64,000 nucleotides of DNA from Curtobacterium pusillum (GCF_013359865.1 NZ_JABMCE010000069.1:52959-116958), one strand, 5' to 3'. Numbered from the stretch's first letter, positions 26,208 to 34,950 are shown. The notes: generated by a model from the sequence alone, not told the origin. Program-made: numbers and translations.

Positions 26208-27323
26208 ATGGCAGACATCGTCATCCCCGCCGACCTCCTCCCGACCGATGGCCGATTCGGCTGCGGACCGTCCAAGATCCGTGGCGCGCAGCTCGAGTCC
26301 CTCGTGACCCGCGGGGCGACGATCCTCGGGACGTCCCACCGCCAGAAGCCCGTGAAGGACCTGGTCGGCAGCGTCCGCCAGGGCATCGCCGACCTGTTCG
26401 ACGTCCCGGTGGGCTACGAGGTCGTCCTCGGCAACGGCGGCTCGACCGCGTTCTGGGACGCCGCCGCGTTCGGCCTCATCGAGCGTCGCGCCGAGAACCT
26501 GTCCTTCGGCGAGTTCGGCTCGAAGTTCGCCAAGGCCGCCGGCGCGCCGTGGCTCGAGGCCCCGCACGTGGTCGAGGCGCCCGGCGGCTCACTCGCGTCG
26601 CTCGAGCCGGTGGACGGCGTCGATGTGTACGCCTACCCGCACAACGAGACGTCGACGGGCGTCATGGCGCCGGTCGTCCGCGCCGCGGGAGACCCCGGCG
26701 CCCTCACCGTCGTCGACGCCACGAGCGCCGCCGGTGGTGCCACGTTCGACGTCAGCGCCACGGACGTCTACTACTTCGCACCGCAGAAGAACTTCGCGTC
26801 GGACGGTGGCCTCTGGCTCGCACTGTTCTCCCCCGCCGCGATCGAGCGCGTCGAGCGCATCGCCGCGTCGGGCCGCTACATCCCGGAGTTCCTGTCGCTC
26901 AAGAACGCCGTCGACAACTCCCGCCTGAACCAGACGCTGAACACCCCGGCGCTCGCGACCCTGATCCTGCTCGACGACCAGGTCCGCTGGATCAACGAGT
27001 CCGGCGGGATCTCGTGGGCGGACACCCGGACGAAGACCTCGTCGTCGACGCTGTACGAGTGGGCGGAGTCGGTCGACTACGCGACGCCGTTCGTCACCGT
27101 GCCGGAGCACCGGTCGCAGGTCGTCGCGACGATCGACCTCGACGACTCCATCGACGCGAAGGCCGTCGCCGCGACCCTGCGCCAGAACGGCATCGTCGAC
27201 ACCGAGCCGTACCGGAAGCTCGGACGCAACCAGCTGCGCGTCGCGACCTTCACGGCCATCGACCCGGACGACGTGGCGAAGCTCGTGCAGGCGATCGACT
27301 TCACGGTGAACGCCCTCCGCTGA
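26208..27323 (+). CDS. serC: Phosphoserine aminotransferase
   Basis: Second step of serine biosynthesis: PLP-dependent transamination of 3-phosphohydroxypyruvate. 371 aa, the actinobacterial form of SerC. The PLP lysine is K194 in YYFAPQKNFASDGGLW; GNGGSTAFWDAA (75-86) binds the cofactor phosphate, and VVDATSAAGG (168-177) contains the Asp that pairs with the pyridine nitrogen. The ATG at 26208 has no ribosome site, but a TAGGAT box 6 nt before it supports leaderless translation. Single gene, closed by a bidirectional hairpin shared with the convergent DUF3027 gene. Confidence 0.95.
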   Translation: MADIVIPADLLPTDGRFGCGPSKIRGAQLESLVTRGATILGTSHRQKPVKDLVGSVRQGIADLFDVPVGYEVVLGNGGSTAFWDAAAFGLIERRAENLSFGEFGSKFAKAAGAPWLEAPHVVEAPGGSLASLEPVDGVDVYAYPHNETSTGVMAPVVRAAGDPGALTVVDATSAAGGATFDVSATDVYYFAPQKNFASDGGLWLALFSPAAIERVERIAASGRYIPEFLSLKNAVDNSRLNQTLNTPALATLILLDDQVRWINESGGISWADTRTKTSSSTLYEWAESVDYATPFVTVPEHRSQVVATIDLDDSIDAKAVAATLRQNGIVDTEPYRKLGRNQLRVATFTAIDPDDVAKLVQAIDFTVNALR

Positions 27324-27348
27324 CCCCCGCCTCCCCCTCGCCCCGCAA

Positions 27349-27410
27349 AACGCAACGTGGGCGGTTCCTCGCAGCGGAATGTCGCTGCGAGCAACCGCCC
27401 ACGTTGCGTT
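27349..27410. terminator. Bidirectional terminator, CGCAAAACGCAA-type repeat copy 1
   Basis: Arms 27349-27376 and 27383-27410 pair over 28 bp with one mismatch and loop GAATGT. It lies between convergent serC and DUF3027 genes. A closely related 74-bp palindrome occurs at 50829-50902, again between convergent genes. Confidence 0.85.
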
Positions 27411-27426
27411 TCGTGGAAGGGGAAGG

Positions 27427-28038
27427 TCAGGCGTCGGACTCGTCGGACTCGTCGGACTCGTCGGATTGGTCGGACTCGTCGAGCTCGTCGACGTCCACGC
27501 CGTCGATGTCGTCGTCGTCCGACTCGTCGAGGTCGTCCTCGTCGTTGTCGAAGTCGTCCTCGTCGTCGTCGGACTCGTCGTCGTCGGACTCGTCGTCGTC
27601 CGAGTCGTCGTAGTCGGCGTCCTCGTCGGCGGACTCGTCGTCGTCCTCGTCGTCCTCGTCGTCGTCGAACTCGTCATCGGAGTCGTCGTCCGACTCGTCG
27701 CGCTCGTCGTCCGCGCCCTCGGCGTCCTGCCCGGCGCGGTACTCGGCGAGCCGCTCCGACCACGGCACCCAGTCGGGCGCGAGCAGCGAGCCGTCGCCGG
27801 GCATGAGTTCGACCTCGAGCACGGTCGGGTCGTCCCCCTCGACCTGGGCGATCGAGACGGTCCAGCGCCAGCCCGGGTACCCGGCCATGCGGTTGGCGAA
27901 GAGCACGGAGACGACGCCGTCGCCCTCGTCGACGGTGCCCGCGGGCGCGCCGACGGTGGACTCCGGGGTGACCTCGAGCAGGGCCTTCCGGGCGAGCGCC
28001 GTGAGGTCCGTCGAGGGGGAGGGAGAGGTGTCGGTCAT
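27427..28038 (-). CDS. DUF3027 protein with extreme acidic tail
   Basis: Cytoplasmic protein of 203 aa, DUF3027 family of actinobacteria, function unknown. The conserved part is residues 1-105 (LARKALLEVTPESTVG, then YPGWRWTVSIAQVEGDDPTVLEVELMPGDGSLLAPDWVPW). From about residue 110 to the end it is almost entirely Asp, Glu and Ser, encoded by GTC-rich reverse-strand repeats, with very strong negative charge. Such tails may bind basic proteins or prevent DNA binding; that is speculation. The ATG overlaps the stop of the upstream cold-shock gene (TGATG; a GTG one codon earlier is also possible), so both are co-translated. Confidence 0.88.
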   Translation of the reverse strand: MTDTSPSPSTDLTALARKALLEVTPESTVGAPAGTVDEGDGVVSVLFANRMAGYPGWRWTVSIAQVEGDDPTVLEVELMPGDGSLLAPDWVPWSERLAEYRAGQDAEGADDERDESDDDSDDEFDDDEDDEDDDESADEDADYDDSDDDESDDDESDDDEDDFDNDEDDLDESDDDDIDGVDVDELDESDQSDESDESDESDA

Positions 28039-28415
28039 CACGCGTCCAACTGGTCAGCGACGTGCCGCAGGATCGCGGCGATGCGGGTGCCGTTCTTCGG
28101 GTACCGACCGTGACGGAGGTCGCCGCTGATCCGGTCGAGCTCCTTCACGAGGTCCTCGACGATCACGGCCATGTCGTCCGCGGATCGCCGGGACATCTTC
28201 GCCAGGGACGGCTGCGGGTCCAGGAGCCGCACGGACAGCGCCTGCGAACCCTTCTTCCCCTGGACGACGCCGTACTCGAGCCGCGAACCGGCCTTCACCG
28301 ACGTGACGCCGTCGGGCAGCGAGGACGCGTGCAGGAAGACGGGTTCGCCGTCATCGCCGGTGATGAACCCGAACCCCTTCTGGTCGTCGTAGAACTTGAC
28401 CTTGCCGGTGGGCAT
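28038..28415 (-). CDS. Cold-shock domain protein with C-terminal extension
   Basis: 125 aa. Residues 1-66 are a cold-shock domain with RNP-like motifs KGFGFIT and VFLHASSL; residues 67-125 form an added, mostly helical region (SRRSADDMAVIVEDLVKELD...). Longer than the 67-aa CspA type at 38 kb. Nucleic-acid chaperone activity is likely. It has a GAGGAG site and is co-translated with the DUF3027 gene; this pairing is common in actinobacteria, so the acidic DUF3027 protein and the RNA-binding protein may act together. Confidence 0.92.
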   Translation of the reverse strand: MPTGKVKFYDDQKGFGFITGDDGEPVFLHASSLPDGVTSVKAGSRLEYGVVQGKKGSQALSVRLLDPQPSLAKMSRRSADDMAVIVEDLVKELDRISGDLRHGRYPKNGTRIAAILRHVADQLDA

Positions 28416-28471
28416 TCGTCGGTCTCCTCGTGGTCGTGGAACGGCCGTGGTGCGTCGGATATCCTGGGTCG

Positions 28472-28771
28472 ATGGCCAAGCCGACCCGATCCACCGGGAA
28501 CACGCAGGATTCCGCGGAACCCCCGGTGACGTTCAATCGTACCGAACGCGCCCTCGCGTTCATGGTCGGTGGGATCTTCATCGCCGCGTTCCTCTGCATG
28601 GCGGCGATGATCGTGATGTGGCTGACCGTCCCGAGCGCCCAGGGATCGATGCCGTGGCCCGTCATCATGGCGATCCCGCTCATCGGGTTCCCGATCGGCA
28701 TGGTCCTCGTCTTCACCCTGCTCGGCATCACCTGGACGCGCCGGGCGCGAGCGAACCGGGCGGCGCGCTGA
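28472..28771 (+). CDS. Small two-helix membrane protein
   Basis: 99 aa: a polar N-terminus of about 25 residues, two membrane helices (about 29-52 and 63-86) and a short basic C-terminus. I do not recognise a named family; similar short proteins are usual next to the DUF3027-csp genes in this group. A TATCCT box (28460-28465) ends 6 nt before the ATG, so the mRNA is likely leaderless. Divergent from the csp-DUF3027 operon and 28 bp before the helicase-associated gene. Confidence 0.75.
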   Translation: MAKPTRSTGNTQDSAEPPVTFNRTERALAFMVGGIFIAAFLCMAAMIVMWLTVPSAQGSMPWPVIMAIPLIGFPIGMVLVFTLLGITWTRRARANRAAR

Positions 28772-28799
28772 GGCCCGCGCCGACGACGAGCGGCGGACG

Positions 28800-30560
28800 A
28801 TGACGACCACCGCTGACCTCGCCGCCCGCCTCCGGGCGATGCCGGACGACGCCCTCGAACGGCTCGTCGTGGCCCGCCGCTTGCCCGCTGCCGTCTTCGC
28901 CGAGGCCGGCCCGCTGCGCGTGTCGGACTTCTTCGACCTCGCCGAGGCGCTCCGCACCGACGACGCGGTGGACGCGGCGATCGAGCACCTGCCGCGCGCG
29001 ACGCTGCTCGCCCTGCAGGCCGGGACCGGTGACGCCGAGGCGCTCGCGCCGGCAGTCGCACTCGGCCTGGCGGACGACGACGGCGGGGTCGACGACGCGG
29101 TGTCGGCCCGTCTCACCGCGCACCCGGACCTGCGTGGACTGACGGGAGGCGCGGGTCGTCCCCGACCCGCCGCCCCGGCCCCCGAGCGGGGTGACGACGC
29201 GCGCGCCCGGACGACCGGGTCCGAGCACGCCTTCGCGACGATGACCGTGCTCGCCGAGCTCCTCCGCGCGGTCGACGAGGGCGCGGTGCGCGAGCTCGTG
29301 AAGGGCGGCATCGGGACCCCGCTCGCGAAGACGCTCGGGGAACGGTCGGGCGCCGATCCCCGGGTCGTGCCGGACCGCCTGGCGCTGCTCGAGCGCGTCG
29401 GCTTCGCGGCCCCCGACGAGGGCACGTGGACGACCACTCCGGCCGGGGACTCCTGGCTCGTGGCGAACTGGCCGGACCGCTGGGCGACGCTGGTGTCGGC
29501 GTGGCGGGACGCGCTCGACGAGGCCGTCCGGGACGTGCTCGACGCGGCCGGCGACGACCTGCGCGACCTGGTCTCCGTCGGGCGGTGGGCCTACCCGGCC
29601 GGCGCACGCTGGCTCGACGCCGTCCTGCTCGACGTCGGCGGCACGGCGTCCGCGCTCGGCCTCACGGTGGACGGCGTCGTCACGAGCACCGGCCGGGCTC
29701 TGCTCGACGACGACGCGGCACCGGCCGCCGACGACCTCCCCCGTACCGTCGACGGCGTGTACCTGCAGCACGACCTCACGGTGATCGCCCCGGGGCCGCT
29801 CGCCCCGGTCGACGACGACGCGCTCCGGAGCGTCGCCGTGCTCGAAGCACCCGGCCTCGCCGCGCGCTACCGCATCTCGGAGGACTCGCTGCGCCGGGCG
29901 TTCCGCGCCGGACGGACCCGGCAGGACGTCGTCGCGCTGCTCGAGCGGCTCTCGGCCACCGGCGTGCCGCAGCCGCTCGCCTACCTGGTGGACCAGGTGG
30001 CGTCCCGCGACGGCAGCATCGTCGTCGACGTCGGGGACGAGGGCGTCGGCAGCCGCGTGCACGGGACGGCCGACCAGCTCGACCTCATCGGCGTGGACGC
30101 CGAGCTCCGGCAGCTCGCGTGGGAGCGCAGCGACCTGACGACCCTGCTGACCCGCTACCCGCCGCACGTCGTCCACACGGCGCTGGAGGACCAGCGCTAC
30201 CCGGCGGTGCTGACGGCCGCAGCCCGCCCCGCGACGGGATCCGTGCCTCCAGGCCGACGCCGTGCCGGCGGTCGCAACCCGGAGCAGGCGGCGCACGCAC
30301 TCGTGGAACGGCTCCGTGTCGCCACCGAGCGCGGCGAGGCGGAGCCCGAACAGGAGTGGCTGGGACGACAGATCGACCTGGCTGTCCGTGGGCGCACACC
30401 GATCCGCGTGACGGTGCGCATGCCGGACGGCACCGAGCGGCCGTTCTCGATCGTGCCGACCTCGGTCGCGGCCGGGCGCGTGCGCGGACGCGACACGGCC
30501 GTCGACGTCGAGCGGACCCTACCGCTCTCCCTCGTGGTGGCTGTGGAGAGCGATGCTTGA
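28800..30560 (+). CDS. Helicase-associated domain protein, partner of XPB
   Basis: 586 aa, of the actinobacterial family that precedes an XPB-type helicase and carries a helicase C-terminal-like domain (Helicase_C_3) in its second half (about 315-430, including GVYLQHDLTVIAPGPL). It has no Walker motifs, so it is probably not a helicase but an accessory or DNA-binding subunit. A GGAGGCGCGG palindrome is embedded at residues near 115-125, giving the insert LTGGAGRPRPAAPAP, and a half copy sits near 30246. It ends 58 bp before the XPB gene and is likely co-expressed. Role in DNA repair is inferred from the partner. Confidence 0.82.
   Translation: MTTTADLAARLRAMPDDALERLVVARRLPAAVFAEAGPLRVSDFFDLAEALRTDDAVDAAIEHLPRATLLALQAGTGDAEALAPAVALGLADDDGGVDDAVSARLTAHPDLRGLTGGAGRPRPAAPAPERGDDARARTTGSEHAFATMTVLAELLRAVDEGAVRELVKGGIGTPLAKTLGERSGADPRVVPDRLALLERVGFAAPDEGTWTTTPAGDSWLVANWPDRWATLVSAWRDALDEAVRDVLDAAGDDLRDLVSVGRWAYPAGARWLDAVLLDVGGTASALGLTVDGVVTSTGRALLDDDAAPAADDLPRTVDGVYLQHDLTVIAPGPLAPVDDDALRSVAVLEAPGLAARYRISEDSLRRAFRAGRTRQDVVALLERLSATGVPQPLAYLVDQVASRDGSIVVDVGDEGVGSRVHGTADQLDLIGVDAELRQLAWERSDLTTLLTRYPPHVVHTALEDQRYPAVLTAAARPATGSVPPGRRRAGGRNPEQAAHALVERLRVATERGEAEPEQEWLGRQIDLAVRGRTPIRVTVRMPDGTERPFSIVPTSVAAGRVRGRDTAVDVERTLPLSLVVAVESDA
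29141..29170. repeat. GGAGGCGCGG-family repeat within a coding region
   Basis: GACGGGAGGCGCGGGTCG followed by CGACCCGC lies inside the helicase-associated gene, in frame, encoding a Gly/Arg/Pro/Ala-rich loop. Shows that the repeat can enter genes. Confidence 0.7.
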
Positions 30561-30618
30561 TCCACAGGGTGAGCCGATCCGCGCCGGTTCGCAGGCGCGA
30601 CGCCTAGGCTGATCCGTC

Positions 30619-32316
30619 ATGAACGGACCGCTGATCGTGCAGAGCGACCGCACCGTGCTGCTCGAGGTGGCGCACCCCGACGCGGAGGACGCGCGGCACG
30701 ACCTCGCGGTGTTCGCCGAGCTCGAGCGCGCCCCGGAGCACGTGCACACGTACCGCATCACGCGGCTCGGACTCTGGAACGCGCGGGCGGCCGGTCACGA
30801 CGCCGAGAGCATGATCCACACGCTCGAGCACTTCGCGAAGTTCCCGGTCCCGCAGAGCGTCACGGTGGACATCCGCGACACGGTGGCGCGCTACGGACGA
30901 CTCGTCATCCGTCGCGAGGAGCGCCCGGACGCCCCCGCGATCGCGAACTCCCCCACCGAGGAACTCGAGCGCCAGCCCGTGCTGCTGCTCACCGCGACGG
31001 AACCGTCGATCCTCGCCGAGGTCGTCCGGTCGAAGCGGATCAAGCCGCTCCTCGGTGACCAGCGCTCCCCCGAGGAGATCGAACTGCTGCCGTGGGCCCG
31101 CGGCCAGATCAAGCAGGAACTCGTGAAGCTCGGGTGGCCGGCGGAGGACCTCGCCGGGTACACCCCGGGCCAGCCGCACGAGATCGACCTGGAAACGTCC
31201 GAGTGGAGTCTCCGTCCGTACCAGGAACAGGCCGTCGACACCTTCTTCGCGCAGGGGTCCGGCGTGGTCGTGCTGCCCTGTGGTGCCGGCAAGACGCTCG
31301 TCGGCGCCGGAGCGATGGCGACCGTGAAGGCGACCACGCTCATCCTCGTGACGAACACCGTCTCCGCCCGGCAGTGGCGGTCCGAACTGCTGCGCCGGAC
31401 GACCCTGACCGAGGACGAGATCGGCGAGTACTCGGGCAGCGTGAAGGAGATCCGGCCGGTCACGATCGCGACGTACCAGATCCTCACGGCCCGACGGAAG
31501 GGCGAGTACACGCACCTGTCGCTGCTCGACGCGCTCGACTGGGGGCTCATCGTGTACGACGAGGTGCACCTCCTGCCCGCGCCGGTGTTCAAGCTGACGG
31601 CGGACCTGCAGGCGCGCCGGCGGCTCGGGCTCACGGCGACGCTCGTGCGCGAGGACGGGCGCGAAGGGGACGTGTTCTCCCTGATCGGGCCGAAGCGCTA
31701 CGACGCCCCGTGGAAGGAGATCGAGGCGCAGGGGTACATCTCCCCCGCAGCCTGCTACGAGGTGCGCATCGACCTGCCGCACCAGGACCGGCTCGAGTAC
31801 GCCGCATCGAGCGACGACGAGCGGTACCGGCTGGCGGCGACCTCGCCGGCGAAGACCCCGGTGGTGCGGGAACTGATCGAGAAGCACCGCGGGGAGCAGA
31901 TCCTCGTGATCGGGCAGTACATCGACCAGCTGGACGCGCTCGCCTCCTCGCTCGATGCCGCCGAGATCACGGGCGCGACCCCGGTCGACGAGCGCGAGCG
32001 GCTCTACCAAGCGTTCCGGGACGGATCCATCGACGTCCTGGTCGTGTCGAAGGTGGCGAACTTCTCGGTCGACCTGCCCGATGCCACCGTGGCGATCCAG
32101 GTGTCCGGCTCCTTCGGGTCCCGACAGGAAGAGGCGCAGCGGCTCGGCCGACTGCTCCGCCCGAACAAGGACGGGTTGCCCGCCTCGTTCTACACGCTGG
32201 TGACGCGGGACACGGTGGACCAGGACTTCGCGCAGAACCGGCAGCGGTTCCTCGCGGAGCAGGGGTACTCCTACACGATCCTCGACGCGGACCAGGTACA
32301 GGCGGTCGTGGGCTGA
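30619..32316 (+). CDS. DNA repair helicase, XPB/Rad25 family
   Basis: Superfamily 2 3'-5' DNA helicase of 565 aa. An N-terminal damage-recognition-like domain (1-185) precedes two RecA domains: Walker A LPCGAGKTLVGA (about 219-230), Walker B DEVH (314-317), motif III LTATLVRED with the RED motif of XPB, and motif VI QRLGRLLRP. Archaeal and bacterial XPB proteins unwind or remodel damaged DNA; bacterial function is little known. The ATG has no ribosome site; TAGGCT lies 8 nt upstream, suggesting a leaderless start. Paired with the helicase-associated protein just upstream. Confidence 0.94.
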   Translation: MNGPLIVQSDRTVLLEVAHPDAEDARHDLAVFAELERAPEHVHTYRITRLGLWNARAAGHDAESMIHTLEHFAKFPVPQSVTVDIRDTVARYGRLVIRREERPDAPAIANSPTEELERQPVLLLTATEPSILAEVVRSKRIKPLLGDQRSPEEIELLPWARGQIKQELVKLGWPAEDLAGYTPGQPHEIDLETSEWSLRPYQEQAVDTFFAQGSGVVVLPCGAGKTLVGAGAMATVKATTLILVTNTVSARQWRSELLRRTTLTEDEIGEYSGSVKEIRPVTIATYQILTARRKGEYTHLSLLDALDWGLIVYDEVHLLPAPVFKLTADLQARRRLGLTATLVREDGREGDVFSLIGPKRYDAPWKEIEAQGYISPAACYEVRIDLPHQDRLEYAASSDDERYRLAATSPAKTPVVRELIEKHRGEQILVIGQYIDQLDALASSLDAAEITGATPVDERERLYQAFRDGSIDVLVVSKVANFSVDLPDATVAIQVSGSFGSRQEEAQRLGRLLRPNKDGLPASFYTLVTRDTVDQDFAQNRQRFLAEQGYSYTILDADQVQAVVG

Positions 32317-32332
32317 CGCACGCAGCGCTCCC

Positions 32333-32353
32333 AGGAAACCGTTAGGGAACGGT
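32333..32353 (+). promoter_or_regulatory. 11-bp direct repeats upstream of response regulator
   Basis: AGGAAACCG (32333) and AGGGAACGG (32344) are direct repeats exactly 11 bp apart, the spacing of OmpR-family dimers. The same stretch contains the palindrome ACCGTT-AGGG-AACGGT (32338-32353). Probably an autoregulatory site of the downstream regulator. Confidence 0.5.
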
Positions 32354-32367
32354 CAGAAGATAGGCGC

Positions 32368-33063
32368 ATGAGCGATGGCCCCAAGATCCTGATCGTCGAC
32401 GACGAGCCGAACATCCGCGACCTCCTGACGACCTCGCTGCGCTTCGCCGGCTTCGCCGTGCGCGCGGTGGGCAACGGTGCACAGGCGATCTCCGCCGTGC
32501 TCGAGGAAGAGCCGGACCTCATCATCCTCGACGTCATGCTGCCGGACATGAACGGCTTCGGCGTCACCAAGCGTCTCCGGTCCTCCGGGTACACCTCGCC
32601 GATCCTGTTCCTCACGGCGAAGGACGACACCGAGGACAAGATCACCGGCCTCACCGTCGGCGGCGACGACTACGTCACCAAGCCGTTCTCGCTCGACGAG
32701 ATCGTCGCCCGTATCAAGGCCATCCTCCGTCGGACCATGAACGACGAAGAGGACGCGATCATCCGGGCCGGCGAACTGACCATGGACCAGGACACGCACG
32801 AGGTCACGATCGGCGAAGCGCAGATCGAGCTGTCGCCGACCGAGTTCAAGCTGCTCCGCTACCTCATGCTCAACCCGAACCGCGTGCTGTCGAAGGCGCA
32901 GATCCTCGACCACGTGTGGGAGTACGACTTCAACGGCGACGCGGGCATCGTCGAGTCGTACATCTCCTACCTGCGCCGCAAGCTCGACCAGTACTCGGCC
33001 GAGCCGATCATCCAGACGAAGCGCGGCTTCGGCTACATGCTCAAGGCGTCGAAGGCCTCGTAG
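32368..33063 (+). CDS. OmpR-family response regulator
   Basis: 231 aa, output half of a two-component system with the kinase at 33.1 kb. Receiver domain with D11 D12, phospho-acceptor D55 (LIILDVMLPD), T (FLTAKDD) and K (TKPFS). Winged helix with IELSPTEFKLLRYLMLNPNR and TKRGFGYMLKA; closest in pattern to the TcrA/PrrA group of actinobacterial regulators. ATG at 32368. The promoter has 11-bp direct repeats consistent with autoregulation, and a hairpin separates it from the kinase gene. Confidence 0.93.
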   Translation: MSDGPKILIVDDEPNIRDLLTTSLRFAGFAVRAVGNGAQAISAVLEEEPDLIILDVMLPDMNGFGVTKRLRSSGYTSPILFLTAKDDTEDKITGLTVGGDDYVTKPFSLDEIVARIKAILRRTMNDEEDAIIRAGELTMDQDTHEVTIGEAQIELSPTEFKLLRYLMLNPNRVLSKAQILDHVWEYDFNGDAGIVESYISYLRRKLDQYSAEPIIQTKRGFGYMLKASKAS

Positions 33064-33079
33064 GGTCGTCTTCTTCACG

Positions 33080-33108
33080 GCGGTCGTCCGGTTTCACCGG
33101 GCGACCGC
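33080..33108 (+). terminator. Hairpin between regulator and kinase genes
   Basis: GCGGTCGTCCGGT / ACCGGGCGACCGC form a 13-bp stem with loop TTC, 17 bp after the regulator stop, followed by TGTCTATCGTT. It may reduce kinase expression relative to the regulator. A TATCGT box follows it, so the kinase may also have its own promoter. Confidence 0.7.
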
Positions 33109-33127
33109 TGTCTATCGTTGGGGCAGC

Positions 33128-34831
33128 ATGCACACGCGAATGAGCCGCTGGTGGGACGGGATCTCCCTGCGCACCAAGATCACCGGGATCACGGTGCTCC
33201 TGGTGGCGCTCGGCCTGCTCGTCGCCGGGCTCGGCACCATGACGGTGTTGTCGACGTACCTCATGTCGCAGCTCGACAACAGCGTGAAGAACACGACCGA
33301 GCAGCTCGAGGGTCAGAACATCAGCGACGGTGAGCAGTACTGCAAGCTGTCGGTCGTCCTCTCGCAGAGCGCGTACGTCGCCGCCTACAACTCCCACGGC
33401 GACCGGATCTGCCAGACGAAGGCGTCCAGCCGACCGGACATCCACCAGCTCGACTTCTCCTCAGCGGCGCAGAGCGGCGTGCGGTTCTCGCTGTACGACA
33501 GCCAGCACAACCACGAGTGGCGCGCGCAGGTCATCCCCGCGTCGCTGCAGGACCAGGCGAACGGCACCACCGAGACCGGGTACGTCCTCGTCGCCGTGTC
33601 GAGCGCGGACACCGACCAGACGATCGCACGCTTCACCGTCATCTTCCTCGGCTTCGGCATCTCGGTGATCCTGCTCGGCGCCATGCTCACCCGACTCCTC
33701 GTCACCGCCACGTTCGACCCGTTGCGCGACGTGGAGGACACCGCCGCCCGGTTCGCCGCCGGTGACTTCAACCAGCGACTCGAAGCGGACACCCCGAACA
33801 CCGAGGTCGGTCGCCTCAACCGCTCCCTGAACTCCATGCTCGAGCGCATCGACTCCGCGTTCGAGGACCGGCAGCGCACCATCGACCAGATGCGCCGGTT
33901 CGTCGGCGACGCCTCGCACGAACTGCGGACGCCGCTCGTCTCACTCCGGGGCTACGCCGAGCTGTACCGGATGGGAGCGCTCCGCAAGGAAGAGGACGTT
34001 GCCCAGGCGATGGAGCGCATCGAGAAGGAAGCCCAGCGCATGGGACTCCTCGTGCAGGACCTCCTGCAGCTCGCCCGCATCGACGAGTCGAAGCCGCTCG
34101 AGCTCGGGCCGGTCGACCTCGTGGCGATCGCCCGCGACTCGGCGCTCGACACCATGGCGTCGAACCCCGACCGTGAGATCCAGGTGCTCGTCGAGGACTC
34201 CGTCACCGGTGAGAGCGTGCCGCACGCCGTGCGCCCCTCGTCCTCGCCCGCGCCGGGCGACAAGCCTCCCGCGTCGCCGTCCTCGGCGAACAGCACCGGA
34301 CCGATCGCGTTCTCACGCCAGACCATCGCGCGCCTCCGTGCCCGCCGGACCCGGGCGATGAACGTCGACGCCACCGCTGCACCGACCGACCAGACGACAC
34401 CGCTGCCCACCGTCGTGTTGCCGAAGCGCCCGCCGATCGTCCTGGCGGAGGAGAACAAGATCCGCCAGATCGTCACGAACCTCATGGGCAACGCCATGCG
34501 CTTCACGGAGCACGACGACCCGATCGAGATCGGCATCGGCGTGGACGACGACCGTGGCATGGCGCACCTCGACGTGATCGACCACGGCGAGGGCATCCCG
34601 CCGCAGCTGCGCGACAAGATCTTCCAGCGCTTCTGGCGTGCCGACACCTCGCGGGCGCGGGACACCGGCGGGTCGGGCCTCGGGCTGGCCATCGTGTCGG
34701 GCATCGTCGCGGCGCACCACGGCTCCGTCGAGGTCTTCGACACCGAGGGCGGCGGTGCCACCTTCCGCGTGTGGCTCCCCCTGCTCCCCCGCGACTACAC
34801 CCCCGCAGCCCCCGCCACCCCCGCGTCCTGA
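33128..34831 (+). CDS. Sensor histidine kinase with Pro/Ser-rich insert
   Basis: 567 aa. Helix 1 at about 19-45, an extracytoplasmic sensor of about 120 residues with two cysteines (C72, C95), helix 2 at about 168-192, HAMP (193-245), HisKA with H264 in GDASHELRTPL, then the HATPase domain with N box (NLMGNAMRF), DHGEGI and GGSGLGLAIV. Between the kinase helices and the N box lies an atypical insert of about 75 residues (358-436), rich in Ser, Pro, Ala and Arg and probably disordered. Partner of the regulator just upstream. The signal is unknown; the Cys pair could form a disulfide. Confidence 0.93.
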   Translation: MHTRMSRWWDGISLRTKITGITVLLVALGLLVAGLGTMTVLSTYLMSQLDNSVKNTTEQLEGQNISDGEQYCKLSVVLSQSAYVAAYNSHGDRICQTKASSRPDIHQLDFSSAAQSGVRFSLYDSQHNHEWRAQVIPASLQDQANGTTETGYVLVAVSSADTDQTIARFTVIFLGFGISVILLGAMLTRLLVTATFDPLRDVEDTAARFAAGDFNQRLEADTPNTEVGRLNRSLNSMLERIDSAFEDRQRTIDQMRRFVGDASHELRTPLVSLRGYAELYRMGALRKEEDVAQAMERIEKEAQRMGLLVQDLLQLARIDESKPLELGPVDLVAIARDSALDTMASNPDREIQVLVEDSVTGESVPHAVRPSSSPAPGDKPPASPSSANSTGPIAFSRQTIARLRARRTRAMNVDATAAPTDQTTPLPTVVLPKRPPIVLAEENKIRQIVTNLMGNAMRFTEHDDPIEIGIGVDDDRGMAHLDVIDHGEGIPPQLRDKIFQRFWRADTSRARDTGGSGLGLAIVSGIVAAHHGSVEVFDTEGGGATFRVWLPLLPRDYTPAAPATPAS

Positions 34832-34858
34832 CGCGGGCGCACGCGGGCGCCCCACCCC

Positions 34859-34944
34859 GAGGTTCCAAAATCTCGGCATCTCACGCGCCCCCACTCCATT
34901 CCTCGGAACCTGCACGATCAGCATGCGGCGAGTCGTGGAACCTC
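34859..34944. repeat. GAGGTTCC-type inverted repeat, left copy
   Basis: Contains GGTTCCAAAATCTCGGCATCT (34861-34881) and GGCGAGTCGTGGAACCTC (34927-34944). Both blocks recur in inverted orientation at 35985-36068: the first is a perfect 21-bp match, the second matches 17 of 18. Each copy is itself a partial palindrome (GAGGTTCC...GGAACCTC). They frame the DUF559 gene. Confidence 0.8.
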
Positions 34945-34950
34945 GAGGTC

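Noticed and set aside
27427..27720. CRISPR-like or satellite array from the GTCGTC repeats
   Set aside because: The repeat is the codon pattern of the acidic DUF3027 tail; no spacers and the frame stays open.
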